Source: Promicromonospora umidemergens (GTDB taxonomy: Bacteria > Actinomycetota > Actinomycetes > Actinomycetales > Cellulomonadaceae). Taken from it: 64,000 bases of DNA. A program made the position numbers and the translations under genes. The notes beneath the pieces were generated by a model. That model had not been told where the DNA came from. It was given only the letters and a program-made list of their open reading frames with translations, and ran no database searches. This document shows positions 57,213-64,000 of this stretch, piece by piece (position 1 is the stretch's first letter; every line of letters begins with the position of its first letter). The DNA lies in assembly GCF_024171995.1 (NCBI RefSeq), contig NZ_JAMTCT010000007.1, forward strand, positions 124,001 to 188,000, read 5' to 3'.

Positions 57213-57237
57213 CCGGTAGTGTGCGAACGATCGTACA
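57194..57237. promoter_or_regulatory. Double TetR-type operator in the divergent promoter region
   Basis: Two inverted copies of AACGRTCGTACA: 57194-57210 (TGTACGACCGTTCACAC) and 57219-57237 (GTGTGCGAACGATCGTACA). The left arm overlaps the first codons of the tetR gene. Confidence 0.6.
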
Positions 57238-57265
57238 GATTGTTTACGCACCCACCGGAGGTCCC

Positions 57266-58174
57266 GTGCCCCAGACACAGCGCGCTACTCGCGCCACCTT
57301 CCGCACCCTCGGCCGCGCCGCTCCCCCGGTCGCCCTGGCCCTCGGCTCGGCCGCCTTCTGGCGGGTCGGTGCGCCGGCGCCGGTCCGGCTCGCCGACCGG
57401 GCTGTCCACGACTCCGCACGGCGCGCCACGCTCGCCCACCGCCCCACGTTCCGCCACGGCCGGGGCCCGCGCGCCGGCGCAGCGGGGACCGTCTCGGTCG
57501 CCACGTACACCTGGGGCGATCCCGGCGCCCCCGCCGTCCTGCTGGTCCACGGCTGGCGCTCCCGCGCGTCGACGTTCGGACGGATCGTCGAGGACCTCAC
57601 CGGCGCAGGGCTCAGGGTCGTCGCCTACGACGCGCCCGGCCACGGCGCCTCCGGCGGGCGTCGGCGCACCGGGCTGGACGACCTCGCCGTCATCCGTCGG
57701 CTGTCCGACGCCGAGGACGCGCCGTGGGCCGCGGTGATCGGGCACTCGCTCGGGGTCCTGGCAGCGGGGACCGCCCTGCACGAGGGCATCGAGGCCGAGC
57801 GGTTCACCGCGATCTCCGGCCTCACGTCGGTCCGGGTCACCACCGACGGGTTCGTCCGTGCGGCGGGAATCCCCTGGGCGCTGCGGGACCGCTTCGCGAC
57901 AGCCGCCCAGCGATACGGCCTGCCCGACCACCCGGACGTGTACGAACGCTTCGACCTGCTGACGCGCACCGTCCCGACGTCGGTCCCCGCCCTCTGGGTG
58001 CACGACGCCGGGGACCGCATGAACCCCCACCGCCTGTCCGAACAGCTCCACGAGGCCCACGCGGCGTCGAGCGAGCTGTTCACCACCACCGGGCTGGGGC
58101 ACAACAAGATCCTCGGCGACCCCGCGGTCCGGTCCAGGATCCTGGACCACCTGGCGGCTCCGGCGTCCGCCTAG
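57266..58174 (+). CDS. Alpha/beta hydrolase
   Basis: 302 aa from GTG 57266 with GGAGG (57257-57261). Hydrophobic/basic N-terminus to residue 35 (PVALALGSAAFWRVGA) could anchor it to the membrane. VLLVHGWRSRASTF, nucleophile Ser161 in VIGHSLGVL, and LGHNKILGD with the catalytic His. Likely regulated by the divergent TetR. Substrate unknown. Confidence 0.87.
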   Translation: MPQTQRATRATFRTLGRAAPPVALALGSAAFWRVGAPAPVRLADRAVHDSARRATLAHRPTFRHGRGPRAGAAGTVSVATYTWGDPGAPAVLLVHGWRSRASTFGRIVEDLTGAGLRVVAYDAPGHGASGGRRRTGLDDLAVIRRLSDAEDAPWAAVIGHSLGVLAAGTALHEGIEAERFTAISGLTSVRVTTDGFVRAAGIPWALRDRFATAAQRYGLPDHPDVYERFDLLTRTVPTSVPALWVHDAGDRMNPHRLSEQLHEAHAASSELFTTTGLGHNKILGDPAVRSRILDHLAAPASA

Positions 58175-58306
58175 CCCTGATGCGGGCCGCACGCATCACC
58201 AGCCGGATGCATGGATCCTTCCCTGACCTGCAAAAGCATCCTATTCTTGCGTCCGGTTCGGTCCTGTCCGGTCCGGTCCGGATCCGGTCCCGCGAAGGGG
58301 AAGACG
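58175..58306 (+). promoter_or_regulatory. Intergenic region with GTCCG repeats
   Basis: Contains TATTCT (58242-58247) as a possible -10 and, at 58251-58290, several copies of GTCCGGTTCG/GTCCG. Promoter assignment is weak. Confidence 0.3.
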
Positions 58307-58918
58307 ATGGAGTACGCGAGCGACCACGCCCTGGCGGCGACGGCGGTCGGGATCCTGGCCATCCTGTGGTTCGCCTGGACGGTCCGGCACTCCGGCCCCT
58401 TGGCCCGGCTCGTCCCCCACCTCGGCATCGTGCTCGCGGCTGCCGTCGTGGTCCTCGGCATCGTGGCCGCCGTGCGCGCCTGGCCCGACGGCACCGTGGT
58501 GACCGGCCCGGTGGTGAGCATCTACGTCGCCGCGCTCCTTGCCCATGGCGCCCTGACGCGCTGGTGCACGGGGCTCCTCGCGAGCAGGTACCGCAGGGCG
58601 GTCGCGGCAGCCAAGGACGACGCCAAGGCCGGCGTCACCACCGGCAAGCCGCGGCTCCACCTGATCCCGACGGTCGTCGCCGTGTCGACGGCGATCCAGG
58701 TGGCGATCATCGCCAACACCCTCGACGTGGCCGGCCTCTACCTCGGCGCGGCCGCCGGGCTCCTCGCCGCCGTGCTGGCCTGGCCGCTCGGCTGGGTGCT
58801 CCGCCAGACGACCCGCCCGCGGGGCCATCGCTCGACGGCGGCGCTCGCCCACCCCCTGACCGGCCTGCTCACGGGAGCGGTCCTGCTCGGCACCGCGGCC
58901 TGGGTGCTCCTGCCGTAG
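58307..58918 (+). CDS. Integral membrane protein of unknown function
   Basis: 203 aa from ATG 58307, preceded by AAGGGGA. About six hydrophobic segments (near 9-27, 37-55, 69-88, 117-133, 139-160, 182-201) separated by a basic cytoplasmic loop around 94-112. I recognise no family. The longer open frame upstream covers the GTCCG repeat and is not used. Confidence 0.7.
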   Translation: MEYASDHALAATAVGILAILWFAWTVRHSGPLARLVPHLGIVLAAAVVVLGIVAAVRAWPDGTVVTGPVVSIYVAALLAHGALTRWCTGLLASRYRRAVAAAKDDAKAGVTTGKPRLHLIPTVVAVSTAIQVAIIANTLDVAGLYLGAAAGLLAAVLAWPLGWVLRQTTRPRGHRSTAALAHPLTGLLTGAVLLGTAAWVLLP

Positions 58919-58947
58919 CCCTGGCCCCGTCGCCCTGCACGCCCAAG

Positions 58948-58981
58948 GCGCCCCGTCCCGCACTCGTGCGGGACGGGGCGC
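58948..58981 (+). terminator. Intrinsic terminator
   Basis: A 16-bp perfect stem (58948-58963 with 58966-58981) of GC pairs is followed by ATCTTT, 29 bp downstream of the membrane-protein stop. Confidence 0.85.
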
Positions 58982-59033
58982 ATCTTTACGTGGAGGGATA
59001 GAGGAAGTATGACGTTGTTCCTTCAACTTTTGC

Positions 59034-59062
59034 TTGACACTCGACAGAAGTCGCCATAGGTT
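59034..59062 (+). promoter_or_regulatory. Sigma-70-type promoter of the laccase operon
   Basis: TTGACA (59034-59039), a 17-bp spacer, then TAGGTT (59057-59062). A near-consensus -35 in an AT-richer patch. Transcription would start near 59070, leaving a 5' leader of about 275 nt. Confidence 0.6.
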
Positions 59063-59196
59063 CACAAAGCCACCTTGTGGTGCACAACACGCATGCGAGC
59101 CATCTAAGGTCTTCCCGACAAGACGGCCGCATGAGTCATGAGGGCGTGTCCGCCGCCGTTGACGGTCACGAGCCGACGTCCTTGGAGGGAACGACG

Positions 59197-59271
59197 ATGT
59201 GGTCCACCTTCGTGACTATTGTGACACCGCTGTCACCCGCGGCGTCGCCACAACCGGCCTCACGCGCCTGA
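59197..59271 (+). CDS. Small ORF (24 aa) in the laccase leader
   Basis: ATG 59197 follows GGAGGGAA with good spacing and encodes [20 protein letters not shown] plus ASRA. A strong ribosome binding site and location in the leader suggest a leader peptide or small protein. It is hydrophobic then Pro/Ala-rich. No known family. Confidence 0.4.
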   Translation: MWSTFVTIVTPLSPAASPQPASRA

Positions 59272-59344
59272 TCCCCCAGTCCCTCCTGATCCCTGCCTCG
59301 CCGGGACGGCCGCAGGCCTGCCCGACGGTGTCGAACGGAGACGC

Positions 59345-60412
59345 ATGTCTGAGAACACAGCTGAGAATCGATCCCAGAAGGGCGGCCTGTCGCGCCGCTC
59401 CATCCTGACCGGCACCCTCGCCGGACTCGTCGCACCGACGGCGGCGCTGGCGCTCGGCGCCGACACCGCCGCCGCCGTCGGCCCTGGGGCCATCCGGCCG
59501 CTGGGCACCACCCGGCACATCACGATCTTCGCGGAGTCCCTGCCCGGGGGCCTCTACGGCTACGGGCTCACCCCCGGCAAGGCCAGCATCCCCGGCCCGC
59601 TCCTGGAGATGTGGGAGGGCGACACCCTCCAGATCGAGCTGGTGAACAACACCGACAAGCGTCTGTCGATCCACCCGCACGGTGTCGACTACAAGACCGA
59701 GTCGGACGGCAGCCCGTTCAACGACTCGTTCAACGAGCCCGGCGAGACCCGCACCTACATGTGGGGCACCCACGCGCAGCAGCAGCTGGACGACGGCCAC
59801 TGGCTGCCCGGCTCCGCGGGCTACTGGCACTACCACGACCACGCGCTGGACGGCGAGCACGGCACCGCCGGGCTGCGCGCGGGCCTGTACGGCGGGCTCA
59901 TCGTGCGCCGCAAGGGCGACATCCTGCCCGACCGCACGTTCACCGTCGTGTTCAACGACATGACCATCAACAACAAGTCGGCGCCCGACACACCGATGTT
60001 CGAGGCGAACCTCGGCGAGACCGTCGAGTTCCTGGCGATCGGGCACGGGGACCAGCTCCACACCTTCCACGTGCACGCCCACCGCTGGGCGAACAACCGG
60101 ACGGGGTACCTGACCGGCCCGGACGACCCCAGCCAGGTCGTGGACAACGCCGACCTCAACCCGGGTTCCTCCTTCGGTTTCCAGGTGAAGGCGGGGCAGA
60201 AGGTCGGCGCGGGCGCCTGGATGTACCACTGCCACGTCCAGTTCCACTCCGACGGCGGGATGGCCGGGGTCTTCCTGGTCCGCAACGCCGACGGGTCCAT
60301 GCCCGACGGAGCACAGGAGGCCATCGACAGGTTCCACGAGCACGGCGGCCACCTGAGCGGCAGCACCACCGAGTCCGCCACCAAGGCCGACGCGGGCCAC
60401 GCAGGCCACTGA
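59345..60412 (+). CDS. Two-domain small laccase (multicopper oxidase)
   Basis: 355 aa. A Tat-type signal (SRRSIL, 16-21, then a hydrophobic stretch) predicts export of a folded copper protein. The copper motifs are HPHG (110-113), HYHDH (162-166), HTFHVH (239-244) and [12 protein letters not shown] (295-306, Cys296 for type-1 copper). Two cupredoxin domains instead of three, like Streptomyces SLAC/EpoA, which act as trimers. Oxidises phenols or similar with O2. Next gene starts 86 bp downstream on the same strand, preceded by AAAGGAGC. Confidence 0.92.
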   Translation: MSENTAENRSQKGGLSRRSILTGTLAGLVAPTAALALGADTAAAVGPGAIRPLGTTRHITIFAESLPGGLYGYGLTPGKASIPGPLLEMWEGDTLQIELVNNTDKRLSIHPHGVDYKTESDGSPFNDSFNEPGETRTYMWGTHAQQQLDDGHWLPGSAGYWHYHDHALDGEHGTAGLRAGLYGGLIVRRKGDILPDRTFTVVFNDMTINNKSAPDTPMFEANLGETVEFLAIGHGDQLHTFHVHAHRWANNRTGYLTGPDDPSQVVDNADLNPGSSFGFQVKAGQKVGAGAWMYHCHVQFHSDGGMAGVFLVRNADGSMPDGAQEAIDRFHEHGGHLSGSTTESATKADAGHAGH

Positions 60413-60498
60413 CCGCCAGACACGCCGCGTCCCGATGACACGGCGTAGCGGGCGGGGACAAAGCCCCGGACGCATTGATCACGCGCAAAGGAGCAGTG

Positions 60499-63400
60499 AT
60501 GGAACGGATAGGAAGACGCAGGATCCACGGGGCAGCAGCCCCGCGCAGAACGGTACGCAGCACTCTCGCGGCAGTCGCAGGCGCCACCCTCGTCGTCGGG
60601 CTGGCGGCAGTCCCGGCGCAGGCCCAGCGCAGCACCACCGCCGACGCCGCGGCGCTCGCGCCGGCGGCCCTCGACGTGTCCAAGGACGCGACGGACGTCA
60701 ACGTGCTCGTGTTCCACGGCGCACCGGACGAGCAGAACGACCCGGTGGCCGCTGCCACCAGGACCATCCGCGAGCTGGGCACCGAGCACGGGTTCACCGT
60801 GCACACGGCCAGCGACCCGAGGGTCTTCACGGCGAAGAACCTCGCGGACTACCGCGGCGTGGTCTTCCTCTCCGCCGACGGCGTGGAGCTGTCGACCGAG
60901 CAGGAGGCCCAGCTCAAGGCGTACATGCAGGGCGGTGGCGGGTTCCTCGGTATCCGCGACGCCGCGCGCGTCCAGGCCCGTTCGCAGTGGTTCACCGGCC
61001 TGATCGGCACCCGGCCGGCCGGCAACCTGCCGGACCCGCTGGCCGTCGCGAGCATCACCGCGACCGCGGACAACCCGCCGAACGAGGACGCCGACAACCT
61101 GATCGACGGCGACTCGAACACCAAGTGGCTCGCCTTCGAGCCGACGGCGACCATCACCCTCGAGATGGCAGAGCCGGTCGTGGCCTCCCGGTACGCGCTC
61201 ACCTCGGCGAACGACTTCGCCGGTCGTGACCCGCAGAGCTGGGCGCTGGAGGGCTCGACCGACGGTGAGACGTGGACCGACCTGGACACGCAGACGGACC
61301 AGGAGTTCCCCGACCGGTTCACCGCGATGGACTACCGGTTCGAGAACGAGACGGCCTACCAGCACTACCGGCTCGACATCACGGCGAACGCGGGCGACGA
61401 CCTCAGCCAGCTCGCCGAGATCCAGCTCTTCGACGCTGCGGCCGACGACGTGCCGGAGCCCGAGGTCAAGGTGCAGGAGGCGACCGTCAACGTCGTCGAC
61501 CGCGAGCACCCGGCCAACGAAGGCCTCCCGCGCAACTGGACCCGTTCGGACCGGTGGCTGAACTGGTCGCCGAACCCGACGGGCGACGTGCACACGGTCG
61601 CGCAGGTCCAGGAGTGGGACTACGACGCCGGTGAGAGCGCGAACGGGCCCTTCCACCCGGTCTCCTGGTGCCGCGACTACGACGGCGGCCGGTCGTTCTA
61701 CACCGGCATGGGCGGCACCTCGGAGAGCTATGCGGAGCCGGAGTTCCGTGACCACCTGCTCGGCGGCCTGCTCTGGTCGACCGGCATGGTCCGTGGCGAC
61801 TGCCAGGCGACCATCGCCGAGAACTACGACGTCCAGCGCCTGACGACCGAGAACGCCGAGGGCGAGCTCGACCAGATCGGTGAGCCCCACGGGCTGACCG
61901 TCGCCCCCGACGGCGGCGTCTTCTACATCGGCAAGGCCGCGTGCCCCTCCGGCCCGGTCGAGTCCTGGGACGACCCGGACGTCGGGCTCGGCTGTGGCAC
62001 CGTCCACCGCTGGGACCCGGAGTCCGAGGAGACCAAGCTGCTGACCACCCTCGACGTCATGGGCAACCGTGGCAGCGGGAGCGAGCTCGTCAAGAACGAG
62101 GAAGGCCTGCTCGGCGTCACCCTCGACCCGAAGTTCGACGAGAACAGCTGGATCTACCTGTACTGGATGCCGCACGAGTCGATCGACACCGAGCGGCGCG
62201 TGGGCGAGCGGACGGTGTCGCGCTTCACGTACGACGCCGAGGCCGACACGATCGACCAGTCGACCCGCAAGGACCTCCTGGAGTGGGAGGTCCAGATCCA
62301 CAGCTGCTGCCACGCGGGCGGTGGCATGGACTTCGACTCCGAGGGCAACCTCTACATCGGCTCCGGCGACAGCAACTCCTCCGGCGGGTCCGGCGGCTAC
62401 TCCGGCAACAACTGGACCCAGGAGTACGCGGGCATCTCGTTCCAGGACGCGCGCCGCACCGCCGGCAACACGAACGACCTGAACGGCAAGATCCTGCGGA
62501 TCCACCCCGAGCCGGACGGTACGTTCACGGTCCCGGAGGGGAACCTGTTCCCCGAGGCGGACGACCCGGGCGACAAGACCCGCCCGGAGATCTACGTCAT
62601 GGGCGTCCGCAACATCTCGCGGCTCGACTACGACACGGAGAACGACTGGCTGACCGCTGCCTGGGTCGGGCCGGACGCGAGCCAGCCGGACCCGGAGCTC
62701 GGGCCGGCGAAGTACGAGACCGCCACCATCATCACGTCGGCCGGCAACCAGGGCTGGCCGTACTGCATGGGCAACGGGCAGCCCTACCGTGACCGCAGCA
62801 ACGACGACGCGTCGGTGCTGACCGGCTGGTACGACTGCGACAACCCGAAGAACACCTCGCCGCGCAACACCGGCCTGGTGGACATCCCGCCGGTGCGCGA
62901 CAACATGATCTGGTACTCGCCGAGCGGCGGCGGACCGGTCTTCCCGATCGGCGAGGACGGCATCCCGTCCTACGTGGACGACGAGGCCACCTACACCCAG
63001 CCGTACCTGCGTGGCGGCGGTCAGGCCATCATGAACGGCCCGACCTACCACCGGTCCGAGGTCGACACCGACAGCGGCGCCGCCTGGCCCGCGCACTGGG
63101 ACAACAAGTGGTTCATCGGTGACCAGTCGAACTCGAACAACCGGATCGCCGTCACGGTGAACCCGGACACGGTCGACGATGCCGGTGCCCCGGCGTTCGC
63201 CGAGGACCTGCGCCAGATCATCCCGGGCGGCAACGGCGACGACCGCGTCGACCAGTGGATGGACGCCAAGTTCGGTCCGGACGGTGCGCTGTACCTGCTC
63301 GACTACGGCGGCGGCTTCTTCTCCCTGACCGATCGCCAGAAGCTCACCCGGATCAGCTACACGGGCGGGCCGGCCACGCCGCTCCCTGCCGCTGCAGGGA

Positions 63401-64000
63401 CCAGCGTGCAGAGCGACCCGCTCACCGTCGCCTTCACCGGCGGCGACTCGGGCGGCGTCTCCTACGCCTGGGACTTCGGGGACGGGACCACCTCCGACGA
63501 GGCGAACCCGCGGCACACCTACACCAGGGTCGGCAGCTACGACGCGACGGTCACGGTGACCTACGCCGACGGCGAGACGAGCACGGTGGACGTACCGGTG
63601 GAGACCACCTGCACAATCCCGGACGACCGGAACACCGTCTGGTTCGGGGACAGCAACAGCCGGGTCCAGAACGACGACCTCGGCGGCTGCACGATCAACG
63701 ACCTGATCAACGACGAGCGGGAGTGGGACACCAACGGCCGGTTCGTCAACCACGTGACCGACGTGGCCGACCAGCTCCGGGCCGACGAGGTCATCACCAA
63801 GAAGGAGCACCGGACGCTGCTCCGCGCCGCAGAGCAGTCCGGCATCGGCGCTGACGGCAGCACCGGGTACCGGTGGCTCTACGACGGTACCGCTGAGTCG
63901 CTCGCCGGCTGGCGGCAGGCTCCTGGCGGGAACTTCGACCACCTGCCTGACGGGTCCATCAAGGCCCAGGGCGGCCTGGGCATGCTCTGGTACCCCGGGG
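60499..64000 (+). CDS. Secreted multidomain protein: ThuA split by F5/8C, sugar-dehydrogenase-like propeller, PKD, DUF1080-like (3' end outside window)
   Basis: AAAGGAGC precedes ATG 60499. A signal peptide (basic N-terminus, ATLVVGLAAVPAQA, about 29-42) is followed by the ThuA fold N-terminal half (VNVLVFHGAP at 67-76, to about 178), an F5/8C (discoidin)-like domain (about 180-312; DNLIDGDSNTKWLAFEP at 199-215), then the ThuA C-terminal half (NVVDREHPANEGLPRNWTRS, HPVSWCRDYDGGRSFYTGMG). About 460-960 is a glucose/sorbosone-dehydrogenase-like beta-propeller (GEPHGLTVAPDGGVFYIGKA; CCHAGGGMDF; VMGVRNISRLDYD). A PKD domain (about 967-1035, YAWDFGDGTT), a linker, and the start of a DUF1080-like domain (YRWLYDGTAESLAGWRQAPG, GGLGMLWYPG) complete the visible part. 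Likely acts on extracellular carbohydrate. It probably shares a transcript with the laccase gene. Confidence 0.85.
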   Translation, partial: MERIGRRRIHGAAAPRRTVRSTLAAVAGATLVVGLAAVPAQAQRSTTADAAALAPAALDVSKDATDVNVLVFHGAPDEQNDPVAAATRTIRELGTEHGFTVHTASDPRVFTAKNLADYRGVVFLSADGVELSTEQEAQLKAYMQGGGGFLGIRDAARVQARSQWFTGLIGTRPAGNLPDPLAVASITATADNPPNEDADNLIDGDSNTKWLAFEPTATITLEMAEPVVASRYALTSANDFAGRDPQSWALEGSTDGETWTDLDTQTDQEFPDRFTAMDYRFENETAYQHYRLDITANAGDDLSQLAEIQLFDAAADDVPEPEVKVQEATVNVVDREHPANEGLPRNWTRSDRWLNWSPNPTGDVHTVAQVQEWDYDAGESANGPFHPVSWCRDYDGGRSFYTGMGGTSESYAEPEFRDHLLGGLLWSTGMVRGDCQATIAENYDVQRLTTENAEGELDQIGEPHGLTVAPDGGVFYIGKAACPSGPVESWDDPDVGLGCGTVHRWDPESEETKLLTTLDVMGNRGSGSELVKNEEGLLGVTLDPKFDENSWIYLYWMPHESIDTERRVGERTVSRFTYDAEADTIDQSTRKDLLEWEVQIHSCCHAGGGMDFDSEGNLYIGSGDSNSSGGSGGYSGNNWTQEYAGISFQDARRTAGNTNDLNGKILRIHPEPDGTFTVPEGNLFPEADDPGDKTRPEIYVMGVRNISRLDYDTENDWLTAAWVGPDASQPDPELGPAKYETATIITSAGNQGWPYCMGNGQPYRDRSNDDASVLTGWYDCDNPKNTSPRNTGLVDIPPVRDNMIWYSPSGGGPVFPIGEDGIPSYVDDEATYTQPYLRGGGQAIMNGPTYHRSEVDTDSGAAWPAHWDNKWFIGDQSNSNNRIAVTVNPDTVDDAGAPAFAEDLRQIIPGGNGDDRVDQWMDAKFGPDGALYLLDYGGGFFSLTDRQKLTRISYTGGPATPLPAAAGTSVQSDPLTVAFTGGDSGGVSYAWDFGDGTTSDEANPRHTYTRVGSYDATVTVTYADGETSTVDVPVETTCTIPDDRNTVWFGDSNSRVQNDDLGGCTINDLINDEREWDTNGRFVNHVTDVADQLRADEVITKKEHRTLLRAAEQSGIGADGSTGYRWLYDGTAESLAGWRQAPGGNFDHLPDGSIKAQGGLGMLWYPG

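Larger units (their letters stand above)
58982..59344 (+). other. Leader region upstream of the laccase gene
   Basis: The interval holds the -35/-10 pair, the small ORF and about 140 nt with no assigned element; several G/C-rich short inverted segments (around 59100-59190) could fold, but I recognise no known riboswitch. Confidence 0.4.

Noticed and set aside
59830-63942. Very long minus-strand open frame opposite the laccase and mosaic-protein genes
   Set aside because: It is Val/Arg/Asp-rich low-complexity sequence, lacks any recognisable domain, and is exactly antisense to well-supported proteins; high GC removes stop codons.

Overview
The window is about 64 kb of very GC-rich, densely packed bacterial chromosome. 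Gene content points to an actinobacterium of the order Micrococcales, probably in or near Promicromonosporaceae/Cellulomonadaceae: DUF3000 followed by ribonuclease D, a GuaB1-type IMP-dehydrogenase-like protein, HelD, a two-domain small laccase, and apparent machinery for a D-amino-acid peptidoglycan bridge. The family placement is inference; no rRNA or tRNA gene is visible.

1-5.5 kb: glycogen/polyphosphate metabolism. GlgX is followed by a TreZ-like protein that lacks key catalytic residues, then a PPK2 kinase. 5.5-16 kb: two paralogous ATP-grasp ligases of the D-aspartate-ligase type, an Asp/Glu racemase and a FemX-like aminoacyltransferase, interspersed with zapE, a Rossmann-fold protein, a DUF805 protein, gnd, DUF3000 and rnd. 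I read the ligases, racemase and FemX as enzymes for an L-Lys/L-Orn peptidoglycan bridge containing a D-acidic residue. 16-20 kb: two inverted-repeat elements and a fatty-acid beta-oxidation pair. 20-26 kb: a two-RCK, two-TM channel-like protein without a canonical K+ filter, an APC permease, a MocR/PdxR regulator and a membrane protein with a helical repeat region.

26-33 kb: metallophosphoesterase, an orphan excisionase-type HTH protein, an AT-richer gap, a STAND-type ATPase with TPR repeats, a SNF2 helicase and a PPOX flavoprotein. 33-44 kb: a GNAT, an apparent XRE regulator remnant, a YbdK-like ligase coupled to dxs, guaB1, helD, DUF1801, an APH-fold kinase, DUF4241, a threonine-dehydratase-like enzyme, a small gene with an apparent frameshift, and a Nudix hydrolase.

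44.9-55.7 kb is a catabolic island for glucuronate or a related uronate: uxaC-uxuB on the plus strand; a secreted GH3 enzyme, ManD, a LacI regulator and a TRAP transporter (dctPQM) on the minus strand. Five copies of a 14-bp near-palindrome (GRCAANCRGTTGYC) lie upstream of uxaC, GH3, manD, lacI and dctP, so the island looks like one LacI regulon. 55.7-59 kb: two alpha/beta hydrolases, a TetR regulator with a double operator-like site, and a membrane protein. 59-64 kb: a long leader with a small ORF, a Tat-exported small laccase, and the first 1,167 codons of a secreted mosaic protein (ThuA interrupted by an F5/8C domain, a sugar-dehydrogenase-like propeller, PKD, and the start of a DUF1080-like domain) that runs off the window.
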